A stretch of DNA of 64,000 nt from Crystallibacter sulfonylureivorans_A. GTDB lineage: Bacteria; Actinomycetota; Actinomycetes; Actinomycetales; Micrococcaceae. The notes under the pieces are model-generated. The model was not told the origin of the DNA. It made no database searches and saw only the letters and a program-made list of their open reading frames with translations. Shown piece after piece: positions 8,623 to 20,020 of this stretch. How positions within the stretch are numbered: position 1 is the stretch's first letter; every line of letters starts with the position of its first letter. The stretch spans positions 39,386-103,385 of the forward strand of contig NZ_JBLKRT010000013.1 of assembly GCF_047607445.1 (NCBI RefSeq), read 5' to 3'. The position numbers and the translations under genes were made by a program.

Positions 8623-9224
8623 CGCTGGCCCTCGGTCCCCGCAAGCGAAGCGCGGCGCAGCTGCATGGCTTTCACCACGTAGTCGACGCCGGTGACCACG
8701 GTGACGACGACGGCAAGCATCATGACGGCGAAGGCCACCCAGACGGCCCAGGTGCCCAGCCAGGATTCCAGCGGCAGCAGGTAGAGGAAGATCGCCAGCG
8801 TCTGGAGCACGGTCTTCAGCTTGCCGCCGCGTGAGGCCGGCATGACCCCGTAGCGGATCACCACGAAACGCAGCAGGGTGATGCCCAGCTCCCGGACCAA
8901 GATGACGATGGTGATCCACCACGGCAGGTCTCCCAATACCGACAGCAGGATCAAGGCCGAACCAATCAGCAGCTTGTCGGCGATCGGATCGGCGATCTTG
9001 CCGAAGTTGGTGATCAGGCCACGACTGCGGGCCAGATCGCCATCGAGCTTGTCCGTGTAAATCGCGACGGCGAACACCAACACCGCCAACCAACGGAACG
9101 CTCCCCCAGCGCCGTTGTCTGCCAGCAGGAACCAGATGAAAAACGGAACCAGCAGGATCCGCACCGTGGTGAGGACGTTGGCGATGTTGAGGAGGGGCAC
9201 AGGCCGGGACACTGAATCAGTCAC
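8619..9224 (-). CDS. pgsA: CDP-diacylglycerol--glycerol-3-phosphate 3-phosphatidyltransferase
   Basis: Integral membrane enzyme making phosphatidylglycerol-phosphate from CDP-DAG. With the GTG start at 9224 it has 201 residues. The CDP-alcohol phosphotransferase motif is complete (DGDLARSRGLITNFGKIADP continuing IADK). Several transmembrane helices surround it. The frame stays open upstream through the tandem repeat array, but that extension is collagen-like low-complexity translation of the repeat and is rejected. Coupled to cinA downstream. Confidence 0.92.
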   Translation of the reverse strand: MTDSVSRPVPLLNIANVLTTVRILLVPFFIWFLLADNGAGGAFRWLAVLVFAVAIYTDKLDGDLARSRGLITNFGKIADPIADKLLIGSALILLSVLGDLPWWITIVILVRELGITLLRFVVIRYGVMPASRGGKLKTVLQTLAIFLYLLPLESWLGTWAVWVAFAVMMLAVVVTVVTGVDYVVKAMQLRRASLAGTEGQR

Positions 9225-9256
9225 GAGTTCAAGGCTACCGGTAGCGGGTCTCCACG

Positions 9257-9428
9257 CGGGCCTGGCGGCCCTTGGTCGACCACCGGAGGGCGGGCCTGGC
9301 GGCCCTTGGTCGGACCACCGGAGGGCGGGCCTGGCGGCCCTTGGTCGGACCACCGGAGGGCGGGCCTGGCGACCCTTGGTCGACCACCGGAGGGCGGGCC
9401 TGGCGGCCCTTGGTCGACCACCGGAGGG
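9257..9428. repeat. Tandem array of five 34-35 bp units between ftsK and pgsA
   Basis: Units at 9257-9290, 9291-9325, 9326-9360, 9361-9394 and 9395-9428 are nearly identical. Each contains GGGCCTGGCGGCCC (a 5-bp stem with TGGC loop) and, in three of the five units, the perfect 10-bp palindrome TGGTCGACCA; the other two have an extra central G. The array starts seven bases after the ftsK stop and ends about 33 bases before the pgsA GTG. A related array lies at 63857-64000. Confidence 0.95.
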
Positions 9429-9434
9429 CGGACG

Positions 9435-12290
<2,856 letters not shown>

Positions 12291-12363
12291 AATCGCAAGG
12301 TTACCGGCTGAAGCCGCCCATCCCCGGGATTTCGCCCGCGGGGCCGACTGCGCCGGACCGGGG

Positions 12364-14055
12364 TCAGGCCTCCAGGACCACCGGGACGATCATGGGCCGG
12401 CGGCGGTGCCGCTTGTTCACCCACGTGCCGATCACCCGGCGCACCACTTGCTGCAGCTGGTACGTCGTGTGGTCCTTGTTGTTGACCACTGCCTCTTCGA
12501 GCGCGCTGATGATCTTCGGCTTGATGTCATCGAAGACCGAATCATCCTCGGCGAACCCGCGGGCATGGATTTCCGGCCCGGAGACAATCTGGCCGGTGCT
12601 GCGGTTGACTACCGTGATCACCGAGATGAACCCCTCCTCGCCCAGGATGCGGCGGTCCTTGAGGTCGGCGTCGGTGATCTCGCCAATGCTCGATCCGTCC
12701 ACGTACACGTAGCCGCATTCAATCTGGCCGACAATCCGCGCGGTGCCGTCCTTCAGGTCGATAACCGACCCGTCGTCCGCCAGCAACACGTTGTCCGCCG
12801 GCACGCCGGTCTGTTCAGCCAGCCTGCCATTGGCAATCAGGTGGCGGGTCTCGCCGTGCACCGGCAGGGCATTCTTGGGCCGCAGGATGTTGTAGCAGTA
12901 CAGCAGCTCGCCGGCGGCCGCGTGCCCGGACACGTGGACTTTGGCATTGCCCTTGTGGATGACCTCGGCGCCGAGCTTCAACAGGCCGTTAATCACCCGG
13001 AAGACGGCGTTTTCGTTGCCCGGAATCAGCGACGACGCCAGGATTACCGTGTCCCCCTTGCCGACCTGGATCCGGTGGTCCCCATTGGCCATCCGGGACA
13101 ATGCGGCCATCGGCTCGCCCTGCGACCCGGTGGACATCAGCACGATCCGGTCGTCCGGGAAGTCCTCCACGTTCTTCAGGTCCACCAGGATGCCCTCGGG
13201 AACCTTCAGGAAGCCGAGCTTGGCGGCAATGCCCATGTTCCGCACCATGGACCGCCCGACGAAGGCCACATGCCGGCCGTGGGCGGCAGCGGCGTCGAGC
13301 ACCTGCTGGACGCGGTGAATGTGGGAGGAAAACGAGGCGACGATGATGCGCTTCTGCACCTGACCGAAGAGGCGCTCCAGCACCGGCCCGATTTCCTTCT
13401 CCGCGGTGGTGAAGCCAGGAATGTCGGCGTTGGTGGAGTCGGACATGAACAGGTCCACGCCCTCCTCACCGAGACGGGCGAAGGCCCGCAGGTCGGTGAT
13501 CCGGCCGTCCAGCGGCAACTGGTCCATCTTGAAGTCGCCGGTGTGCAGCACCGTGCCGGCGGACGTCCGCAGGAAGACCGCCAGCGCGTCCGGGATCGAG
13601 TGGTTGACCGCCACGAATTCGCACTCGAACGGCCCGAACTGCTCGATTTGGCCTTCGGCGACGGTGAGCGTGTAGGGCGTGATCCGGTGTTCGGCCAGCT
13701 TGGCCTCGACCAGAGCCAGGGTCAGCTGCGACCCGATCAGCGGAATGTCCTGCCGCATCCGCAACAGATACGGGACGGCGCCGATGTGGTCCTCGTGCCC
13801 ATGGGTGAGCACTACGCCAACGACGTCGTCGAGCCGGTCCTCAATGTAGGAAAAGTCCGGCAGGATCAGATCCACCCCCGGCTGGTACTCTTCCGGGAAC
13901 AGCACGCCGCAGTCGACCACCAGCAGCTTCGAGTCGATTTCGAAGACCGCCATATTGCGGCCGATCTCCCCGAGCCCACCGAGCGGAACAATCCGGAGCG
14001 TGCCCGGTTCAAGGCTGGGCGGGGTGCGCAGTTGGGTCAGCGTCGACTCGCTCAT
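12364..14055 (-). CDS. rnj: Ribonuclease J
   Basis: Metallo-beta-lactamase/beta-CASP 5'-3' exonuclease and endonuclease in rRNA maturation and mRNA decay. The 563 residues contain the zinc motif THGHEDHIGAVPYL (about 82-95), the beta-CASP region and a C-terminal dimerisation domain. The start at ATG 14055 overlaps the dapA stop as ATGA, so it is translationally coupled to dapA, a common actinobacterial pair. Confidence 0.96.
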   Translation of the reverse strand: MSESTLTQLRTPPSLEPGTLRIVPLGGLGEIGRNMAVFEIDSKLLVVDCGVLFPEEYQPGVDLILPDFSYIEDRLDDVVGVVLTHGHEDHIGAVPYLLRMRQDIPLIGSQLTLALVEAKLAEHRITPYTLTVAEGQIEQFGPFECEFVAVNHSIPDALAVFLRTSAGTVLHTGDFKMDQLPLDGRITDLRAFARLGEEGVDLFMSDSTNADIPGFTTAEKEIGPVLERLFGQVQKRIIVASFSSHIHRVQQVLDAAAAHGRHVAFVGRSMVRNMGIAAKLGFLKVPEGILVDLKNVEDFPDDRIVLMSTGSQGEPMAALSRMANGDHRIQVGKGDTVILASSLIPGNENAVFRVINGLLKLGAEVIHKGNAKVHVSGHAAAGELLYCYNILRPKNALPVHGETRHLIANGRLAEQTGVPADNVLLADDGSVIDLKDGTARIVGQIECGYVYVDGSSIGEITDADLKDRRILGEEGFISVITVVNRSTGQIVSGPEIHARGFAEDDSVFDDIKPKIISALEEAVVNNKDHTTYQLQQVVRRVIGTWVNKRHRRRPMIVPVVLEA

Positions 14056-14975
14056 CGGGCGTTCAGGGCGTCCAGCGACCAGCCGGCCTCGGCCAGGTCG
14101 GCGCGGACGGGCGCGAGTTCGGCCTCCGACGGTTCCACCAGCGGCAGCCGGACCACCGAGTTGGGCAGCACACCCTGCCACTTCAGGACCTGCTTGGCGG
14201 CGACTGCGCCCTGCACATGGGTCATCACGGCCCGGATGACCGGGTCCAGTTCGAAATGGAGCCGGCGTGCGGTGGCGAAGTCCCCCGCCAGCGCCGCATC
14301 GACCAGTTCGCGGAACTGCCGGGTGGCCACATGCGCGGTCACGCTCACCACGCCGACCGCGCCGGCCGCCATCAGCGGCAGGGTCAGTCCGTCGTCGCCG
14401 GAGTAGACATCCAGGTCGGTGTTGGCCAGGACGCGGGTGGTCTCGCCGTAGTCCGCCTTCGCATCCTTAAGGGCCATGATCAGCGGGTGCTCTGCCAGCC
14501 GGATCAGGGTGTCCGTCGCGATCGAGATGCCGGCGCGGCCGGGGATGTCGTAGACCATGACCGGCAGCCCGATGGCGGACGCAATGGTTTCAATGTGGGC
14601 CTGGACGCCTGCCTGGCTCGGCTTGTTGTAATACGGGGCAGTGATCAGCAGCCCGTCCACGCCGACAGCGGCAGCGCGCCGGGACAAGTTGATGGAGTGG
14701 CGCGTGTCGTTGGTGGTGGACCCGGCAATGACCTTGGCCCGGCCGCCGACTGCCTCTACGACCGTGCGGAACATCGCTTCGTTCTCGTCGTCGGTCAGCG
14801 TGGATGTTTCACCGGTGGTGCCGGTGACGACGAGTCCGTCGCAGCCATCCTGTACCAGCTTGTCGGCTAATTCGGCGGCCTTGAGGTAGTCCACCTCACC
14901 CTCCTCGGTGAAGGGGGTAACCATCGCGGTGACCAGGGTGCCGAAGGGATACTCACGAACGTCAGACTCAGCCAT
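14052..14975 (-). CDS. dapA: 4-hydroxy-tetrahydrodipicolinate synthase
   Basis: Condenses pyruvate with aspartate semialdehyde in the lysine/DAP pathway. The 307-residue TIM barrel has the Schiff-base lysine Lys170 (MALKDAK), Tyr142 (VYDIPGR) and the GTTGE loop (52-56). ATG 14975 has no clear Shine-Dalgarno. The upstream 179-base gap contains tandem repeats; the promoter should lie there. Coupled to rnj. Confidence 0.97.
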   Translation of the reverse strand: MAESDVREYPFGTLVTAMVTPFTEEGEVDYLKAAELADKLVQDGCDGLVVTGTTGETSTLTDDENEAMFRTVVEAVGGRAKVIAGSTTNDTRHSINLSRRAAAVGVDGLLITAPYYNKPSQAGVQAHIETIASAIGLPVMVYDIPGRAGISIATDTLIRLAEHPLIMALKDAKADYGETTRVLANTDLDVYSGDDGLTLPLMAAGAVGVVSVTAHVATRQFRELVDAALAGDFATARRLHFELDPVIRAVMTHVQGAVAAKQVLKWQGVLPNSVVRLPLVEPSEAELAPVRADLAEAGWSLDALNAR

Positions 14976-15072
14976 AGGGAAAACGTTACCGTGTCCTGCG
15001 GCGGTCTGAGGCCAGGGCGTAACGGCGGCGCCACAGAGTGGTCCGCCATGGGCGGAGGCGCCGGGCTGCAGA

Positions 15073-15142
15073 TCGCGGGTGTCATGGGCCCGGGCCTCGC
15101 GGGCGCCGTGGGCCCGGCCGCGCGGGCGCCATAGGCCCGGCC
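15073..15142. repeat. Three imperfect 23-24 bp tandem repeats
   Basis: Units at 15073-15096, 15097-15119 and 15120-15142 share GCGGG...GGGCCCGG-type sequence and are extremely GC-rich. They fill the space between the hydrolase stop (15155) and dapA. Confidence 0.75.
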
Positions 15143-15154
15143 AGGGCGGGCGGC

Positions 15155-15958
15155 TCAGCGGGGTGAGTGGACCCGGTCCAGGAAACCGGTTAACAAGGCG
15201 GTCACGTCTTCCTGGGCGGAGAGGCATCCGGCGTGGTCCAAACCGGGCAGTTCGGCAAAGTGTCCGTCCGGCAACAATGCGGCGGCCTGGCGCGATTCCT
15301 CCGCCCGCGGATGGTCCTTGCTGCCGGCGATCAGCAGCACCGGAAGCTGGATCTGCTGGACGTCGCGAGGATCCAGGCCGGGCAACTCCTCGCCGGCGCG
15401 GAAGTAGGCCGCCAGCGCTGCCGGGTCGTTGGCCAGGAACGCCTGCCGGGTGGCCGGATCGACCGGCACCGTGCGTCGATCGTTCCAGCGGCGAATGAAC
15501 TCCTCCATGCCGCCCGCTTCCAGCGCTTCCAGATAGTCGGGAAAGAAGAGCTTGCCGACCTGTCCGGCCAGGCGCCGGTGGGTCCCGCCGAGCGTGGTGA
15601 GCGACCGCAGGCGATGCCCCCGGGATACCGCCATCGCGAGCCCGACCCGTGCGCCGAAGGAGTAGCCGAAGTAGTGCACGCTCTGCAGCCCGCAGGCGTC
15701 CAGCACCGCTTCGACGTCGCCGATAAAGCGCTCCATCGTGTAAGCGTCATCGTTATGCGGTTTGTCACTGCGGCCGTGACCGCGCATGTCCAGCGAGACC
15801 ACCCGGTACCGCGGCTTAAGGGCGCGCTGGTAGCCCAGCCCCCGCCAGGCGGCCTTTGACAATGCTGTTCCGTGCACCAACAGCAGCGGTTCGCCGGTGC
15901 CGGTGTCCTCGTACGCCAGCCGGACGCCGTCGTCCTCGTTGACAGCGAATCCCATCAT
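15155..15958 (-). CDS. Alpha/beta-fold hydrolase
   Basis: Single-domain esterase/hydrolase-type enzyme of 267 residues. The nucleophile elbow GYSFG has Ser100; the oxyanion segment LLLVHGTAL, the GHGRSD motif (60-65), an Asp in AGSKDHPR and a late His in GLDHAG complete a plausible catalytic triad. ATG 15958 has AGGGAG five bases upstream. No signal peptide, so cytoplasmic. Substrate unknown; neighbours (dapA, a membrane protein) give no clue. Confidence 0.88.
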   Translation of the reverse strand: MMGFAVNEDDGVRLAYEDTGTGEPLLLVHGTALSKAAWRGLGYQRALKPRYRVVSLDMRGHGRSDKPHNDDAYTMERFIGDVEAVLDACGLQSVHYFGYSFGARVGLAMAVSRGHRLRSLTTLGGTHRRLAGQVGKLFFPDYLEALEAGGMEEFIRRWNDRRTVPVDPATRQAFLANDPAALAAYFRAGEELPGLDPRDVQQIQLPVLLIAGSKDHPRAEESRQAAALLPDGHFAELPGLDHAGCLSAQEDVTALLTGFLDRVHSPR

Positions 15959-16074
15959 GGCCGCTCCCTGGCCGCCGGAGAACAGTTTGCGAAGGTGTCC
16001 ATTCCTTCACGGTATCGCGTGCCGGCCGCGAATTTTCCCACCCGATCTCCGGCCGGCTGTGAGAATATCGGTGC

Positions 16075-17259
16075 ATGCCCTCTGCCCCCACCGGCCACCG
16101 GATTGCCGGGATCGACGCCGCCCGCGGCATCGCCCTGCTGGGCATGATGGCTACCCACATCTTCGCGCCGTGGACTGCCGGGACGGATCCGGAGCCGAAT
16201 TTCGTCGGCCTGGTGCTGTCCGGCCGGTCGTCGGCGCTGTTCGCGGTCCTGGCCGGCGTAGGGCTGGCCCTGCTGACCGGCGGCAGCCGCGGCCATCAGG
16301 GCGGCAGCCTGGCAGCGGACCGTGGCGGCATTGCGGTGCGCGCCCTGCTGATCGCGACGGTCGGCATGATGCTGGGCCTGCTGGAAGTGAACATTGCGGT
16401 GATCCTGGTCCACTATGCCGTGCTGTTCCTGTGTGCACTGCCGTTCCTCCAGCTGCGCCGCCGGGTGCTGGCGCTGTGGGCCGCCGGGTGGATCGTCCTC
16501 TCCCCGGTGCTGGCCCATGTGCTGCGGCCCGTGGCGGAAGCGGCCGTGGAGCCGGCCGAGCTGGGCCACAATCCGATGGTCTACGACTTGATGACACCGG
16601 CGACGCTGCTCAGCGACGTTTTCCTGACCGGCTACTACCCGGTGGTGCAGTGGCTGGGCTACCTGCTCGCCGGGTTGCTGATCGGCCGGATGGAACTGCA
16701 GCGCACCGGAGTTCAGCTGGGGCTGCTGGCCGTGGGCGCGGTGCTGGCGGTGGCAGCCAAGACCGGCTCCTGGCTGGTCATGGACCGGTTGGGCGGTTAT
16801 GCCGAAGTAGCGGCCACCGAGCCGGCGCAACGGGCTGACTTCGATCTGGTGTACCAAGTGAACATGAGCTGGGTCGAGCAGCGCGGCTCCTGGTGGTGGC
16901 TGGGCGGCGCGTCGCCGCACTCAGGGACGAGCTTCGACCTGCTGCACACGGTGGGCACCTCGGCCGTGGTCCTGGCGGTGTGCCTGCTGCTGACCTCGCG
17001 GGTGCCGTGGCTGCTGCTGCCGCTCTCCGGCGCGGGCGCCATGACTCTGTCGCTCTACTCCGCCCATGTCTGGGTGATGAGCACGCTGCCCCCGGATGCC
17101 CCGGACCTGCCGGTATACCTCTGGCAGGCCCTCGCAGCGATCACCATCGGGATGGTCTTCCACGCGCTGGGCTGGCGCGGACCGTTCGAACTGGTGATAT
17201 CCACGGCGTCCCGGCTCACCCGGGATGCGCTCAGGCCGACCGGCAGCCGCTCCCGCTGA
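16075..17259 (+). CDS. Polytopic membrane protein, DUF418/DUF1624 (heparan-glucosaminide acetyltransferase-like)
   Basis: A 394-residue protein with about 9-10 hydrophobic helices. The N-terminus (GIDAARGIALLGMMATHIF) has the R-G...H pattern of the acyltransferase-like DUF1624/DUF418 superfamily, and the C-terminal region resembles DUF418. Such proteins are thought to move acyl groups across membranes, but no substrate is established for the bacterial ones. It is divergent from the hydrolase, with a 116-base shared intergenic region, and has no Shine-Dalgarno, so it may be leaderless. Confidence 0.82.
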   Translation: MPSAPTGHRIAGIDAARGIALLGMMATHIFAPWTAGTDPEPNFVGLVLSGRSSALFAVLAGVGLALLTGGSRGHQGGSLAADRGGIAVRALLIATVGMMLGLLEVNIAVILVHYAVLFLCALPFLQLRRRVLALWAAGWIVLSPVLAHVLRPVAEAAVEPAELGHNPMVYDLMTPATLLSDVFLTGYYPVVQWLGYLLAGLLIGRMELQRTGVQLGLLAVGAVLAVAAKTGSWLVMDRLGGYAEVAATEPAQRADFDLVYQVNMSWVEQRGSWWWLGGASPHSGTSFDLLHTVGTSAVVLAVCLLLTSRVPWLLLPLSGAGAMTLSLYSAHVWVMSTLPPDAPDLPVYLWQALAAITIGMVFHALGWRGPFELVISTASRLTRDALRPTGSRSR

Positions 17260-17287
17260 GCGGTCCGAGCGGCGGGTTACCGCTCAG
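17256..17287. terminator. Hairpin overlapping the stop of the 16.1-17.3 kb gene
   Basis: CTGAGCGGT (17256-17264) and ACCGCTCAG (17279-17287) form a perfect 9-bp stem with a 14-base loop; the left arm includes the TGA stop of the plus-strand gene. It could end transcription from both convergent genes. Confidence 0.55.
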
Positions 17288-17323
17288 GAGCGGCCAGAGC
17301 GGCGGGCTACCGCTCAGGAGCGG
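17264..17323. repeat. Two 30-bp tandem copies spanning the stop of the 17.3 kb gene
   Basis: 17294-17323 contains the last codons and TGA of the minus-strand gene; 17264-17293 is a copy with only a few changes and a second TGA in the same frame. Confidence 0.75.
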
Positions 17324-17820
17324 CTGAGTCCGATCGCGTGGCGCATCGACTCGCGGGCGCGTTTGCGGTCGCCGGCCGCGTCGTAGGCGCAGGAGAGCCG
17401 GAACCAGCTGCGCCAGTCGTCCGGTGCAGCCTCGGCCTCGGCCTTGTACTTGAGGAACTCCTGGTCGGCTGCTTCGCGGACAATCCGGCCGCCGGGCGTG
17501 CGCGGCAGGTTGTCCACCGGCAGGCCGCCTTCGGCTTCCAGCGTGCGGGCCAGCTTGGCCATCCGCGAACCGAACAGCAGCTCCCGGCTCAGCGCCCAGG
17601 CCCCGATCACGGGCAGGATCACCAGGGCCACGCCCAGTCCCTTGGCCACGAGGTCCGGTTCGTTGAGCATCAGCCAGGCCCGCTGCAAGGTGGCGACCAG
17701 GTAGCCCACCAGCAGGACGATGATCACACCGACCCAGATTTTGGCCCCGTGCCGGGTGTACCAGCCGACGCTGTTGCTGCCGTTGTCGGGCCCGCCGGCC
17801 GTGCGTTCGGTGTTGCTCAT
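17314..17820 (-). CDS. Small membrane protein with C-terminal TPR-like helix pair
   Basis: 168 residues. Two hydrophobic helices (about 28-50 and 62-82) are followed by a cytoplasmic part ending in DDWRSWFRLSCAYDAAGDRKRARESMRHAI, which has TPR-like spacing of W/A/Y/A residues. Function unknown. ATG 17820 overlaps the dapB stop as ATGA, so it is co-translated with dapB; this pairing suggests an envelope-related role but nothing more specific. Its 3' end is tandemly duplicated. Confidence 0.8.
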   Translation of the reverse strand: MSNTERTAGGPDNGSNSVGWYTRHGAKIWVGVIIVLLVGYLVATLQRAWLMLNEPDLVAKGLGVALVILPVIGAWALSRELLFGSRMAKLARTLEAEGGLPVDNLPRTPGGRIVREAADQEFLKYKAEAEAAPDDWRSWFRLSCAYDAAGDRKRARESMRHAIGLSRS

Positions 17821-18572
17821 GAAAGTTCCAAGTACCCGTCCAGTCCGTAGGTCAGCCCGGGACGCCCTGTGACGGTCCGGACGCCCAGCAGCACGCCGGG
17901 CATAAAAGAGGCGCGGTCGAACGAGTCGTGCCGGATCGTAAGCTGTTCGCCCGGCCCGCCGAGCAGCACTTCTTGGTGCGCCACCAGGCCGCGCAGCCGC
18001 ACACTGTGCACCCGCACGCCGTCTACTTCCGCGCCGCGGGCCCCGTCCAGCGCCTTGGTGGTGGCGTCCGGGCCGGCGGGAACACCGGCGGTGTCGCGGG
18101 CGGCTGCCACCAGCTGCGCGGTGCGGATGGCGGTGCCGGAGGGGGCGTCCACCTTGTCCGGGTGGTGCAGTTCGATGATTTCCACCGATTCGAAGTACTT
18201 GGCCGCCGTTGCCGCGAACGAGGACGCGAGCACCGAACCGAGCGCGAAGTTCGGCGCAATCAGGACCCCGGCTCCGGGGTGCTGTTCCAGCAGCTCGGCC
18301 AGCGAGGCGCGCTTGGCTTCGTCCCAGCCGGTGGTGCCGACCACTGCATGCATGCCGTGGTCGACGGCGAACCGGACGTTGGCCTCGGTGTTCTCCGGTG
18401 TGGTCAGATCCACCACCACCTGGGCTCCGGCGGAGACCAGTTCTTCGAGGGAGTCGCCGCGCTTCAACGCGGCCACCAGTTCCAGGTCAGGGGCGGCTTC
18501 AACAGCCTTGACGGCCTCGCTCCCCATCCGTCCGCCGGCGCCCAGCACGGCCACCGCAAGTTGCTCAGTCAT
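17817..18572 (-). CDS. dapB: 4-hydroxy-tetrahydrodipicolinate reductase
   Basis: NAD(P)H-dependent second step of the DAP branch after DapA. 251 residues with the Rossmann glycine motif GAGGRMGSEAV (9-19) and the substrate/catalytic motif HHPDKVDAPSGTA. The start is ATG 18572; the frame is open upstream only as a shadow of moaE. It is separated from dapA by about 2.8 kb here, unlike the closer spacing seen in many relatives. Confidence 0.96.
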   Translation of the reverse strand: MTEQLAVAVLGAGGRMGSEAVKAVEAAPDLELVAALKRGDSLEELVSAGAQVVVDLTTPENTEANVRFAVDHGMHAVVGTTGWDEAKRASLAELLEQHPGAGVLIAPNFALGSVLASSFAATAAKYFESVEIIELHHPDKVDAPSGTAIRTAQLVAAARDTAGVPAGPDATTKALDGARGAEVDGVRVHSVRLRGLVAHQEVLLGGPGEQLTIRHDSFDRASFMPGVLLGVRTVTGRPGLTYGLDGYLELS

Positions 18573-18588
18573 GCCCTCCAGCGTATCG

Positions 18589-19017
18589 CTACTGGCCGAT
18601 GCCGACCCATTCGGTGCGGCCGTCGGCGAAGTGCTGTTCCTTCCAGACCGGCACCTCTTCCTTGATCCGATCCACCAGCTCGGAGCAGGCGGCAAAGGCA
18701 GCTGCCCGGTGCGCCGATGCCACGGCGGCCACCAAGGCAGGGTCGCCGATGGCCAGCGGGCCGGTGCGGTGCGCCACCCAGATCCGGACGCCGTCGTGCT
18801 CCGCGGCAATCCGGCCGGCGACCTCGGCGATCACGCGTTGGGCGCTGGGGTGGGCCGAGTAGGACAGCGCCGCCACGGCCTGCCCGCCGTCGTGGTTGCG
18901 GACCACGCCGCTGAAGCTGACCACGGCGCCGCATTCGGCCGAGTCCACCGCGGCAGTCGCCTCGGCGGCGTCGATCGCTTCGCCGGTCACCGCCGCATAC
19001 AACACCGTGCTGGTCAT
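18589..19017 (-). CDS. moaE: Molybdopterin synthase catalytic subunit
   Basis: Large subunit of MPT synthase, which transfers sulfur from MoaD to precursor Z (cPMP). 142 residues; contains HRTGPLAIGDPAL and the catalytic-lysine region VPVWKEQHFADG...WVG. ATG 19017 has GGAAGGA five bases upstream and overlaps the stop of the MogA-type gene. Its partner moaD lies 7 kb away at 25785. Distal gene of moeA-moaC-mogA-moaE. Confidence 0.95.
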   Translation of the reverse strand: MTSTVLYAAVTGEAIDAAEATAAVDSAECGAVVSFSGVVRNHDGGQAVAALSYSAHPSAQRVIAEVAGRIAAEHDGVRIWVAHRTGPLAIGDPALVAAVASAHRAAAFAACSELVDRIKEEVPVWKEQHFADGRTEWVGIGQ

Positions 19018-19547
19018 GGTTGTCCTTCCGTCCGCTGGGTCCTTCCAGTATCCCCCGGCCCCGGGTGGCCGGCGTCGGTCTGTCCTTCCAGCTGGGCGCA
19101 AATGTGGCCGATCAGCGGGTCCAGTGCGGCCAAGCCGTCGCGCACTCCGCCGGGAGATCCGGGCAGATTGACCACAAAGGTGGATCCGGCGGTACCGGCC
19201 ACTCCCCTGCTCAGCGCCGCCAGCGGCGTCTTGGTGCGTCCGTAGGCACGGATGGCTTCCATCACGCCCGGCAGTTCACGTTCCAGCACGACGGCGGTGA
19301 TCTCCGGGGTGCGGTCGTCGGCAGCAAGTCCTGTTCCACCGCTGGTGACGATGACGCGGGGCCCCGCGGCCAGCATGGTCCGCAGCGCCCGGCGGACGGG
19401 CTCGCCGTCGGCGACGATCTGCGGGACTCCGGCGGCCAGGCCGTGGCCGGCCAGCCATTCGGAGATCAACGGCGCGCATTCGTCCTCGTAAGCTCCGGCC
19501 GCGGCGCGGGTGGAGGCGATGATGATGCCGGCGGTCCTGGTGCTCAC
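19014..19547 (-). CDS. MogA/MoaB family molybdopterin adenylyltransferase
   Basis: Adenylylates molybdopterin before molybdate insertion by MoeA. 177 residues with IVTSGGTGLAADDRTPE, the MPT-binding signature, and a C-terminal tail rich in Gly/Thr. The ATGA-type overlaps on both sides (moaC before, moaE after) place it inside one translationally coupled operon. MogA versus MoaB cannot be separated by motif alone. Confidence 0.93.
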   Translation of the reverse strand: MSTRTAGIIIASTRAAAGAYEDECAPLISEWLAGHGLAAGVPQIVADGEPVRRALRTMLAAGPRVIVTSGGTGLAADDRTPEITAVVLERELPGVMEAIRAYGRTKTPLAALSRGVAGTAGSTFVVNLPGSPGGVRDGLAALDPLIGHICAQLEGQTDAGHPGPGDTGRTQRTEGQP

Positions 19548-20020
19548 AGGACCCAGTCCCCGCTCTTGCCTCCGGATTTGGCCAGCACCTTGATGTCGGA
19601 GATCACCGCGTGCCTGTCCACCGCCTTGACCATGTCATACAGGCTGAGCGCCGCCACCGAGGCGGCCGTCAGAGCCTCCATTTCGACGCCGGTGACGGAA
19701 CGGGTCTTGACCGTGGCTTCGATCCGCACCGAGTCCGCAGCCGGGAAGAAGTCGACCGTCACCTTGCTGATCGGCAGCGGGTGGCACAGCGGGATCAGCT
19801 GCGGGGTCTGCTTGGCCGCCATGATGCCGGCCACCCGGCTGACGGCCAGCGCATCGCCCTTCGGCAGCGAGCCGGCGGCCAACAGGTCCACCACGTCAGG
19901 GCGGGTGGAGAGCACGGCCTGCGCGGTGGCCTGCCGGGTGGTTTCGTCCTTGCCGCTGACATCGACCATGTGTGCGGTGCCGTCTTCGCGGACGTGGGTC
20001 AGTCGTTCTGCTTCGCTCAT
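19544..20020 (-). CDS. moaC: Cyclic pyranopterin monophosphate synthase
   Basis: Works after MoaA to make cPMP from the 3',8-cyclo intermediate. 158 residues with the conserved KGDALAVSRVAGIMAAK, LIPLCHPLPI and GVEMEALTAASVAALSLYDM segments. ATG 20020 overlaps the moeA TGA; an ATG three codons upstream (20029) is a less coupled alternative. Confidence 0.97.
   Translation of the reverse strand: MSEAERLTHVREDGTAHMVDVSGKDETTRQATAQAVLSTRPDVVDLLAAGSLPKGDALAVSRVAGIMAAKQTPQLIPLCHPLPISKVTVDFFPAADSVRIEATVKTRSVTGVEMEALTAASVAALSLYDMVKAVDRHAVISDIKVLAKSGGKSGDWVL

Noticed and set aside
9225..9353. N-terminal extension of pgsA into the repeats
   Set aside because: The extension is repeat translation (PRAARPALRW-type); GTG 9224 gives a normal-length enzyme.
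9257..9428. Possible CRISPR array
   Set aside because: Units abut directly with no unique spacers, and no cas genes are present.
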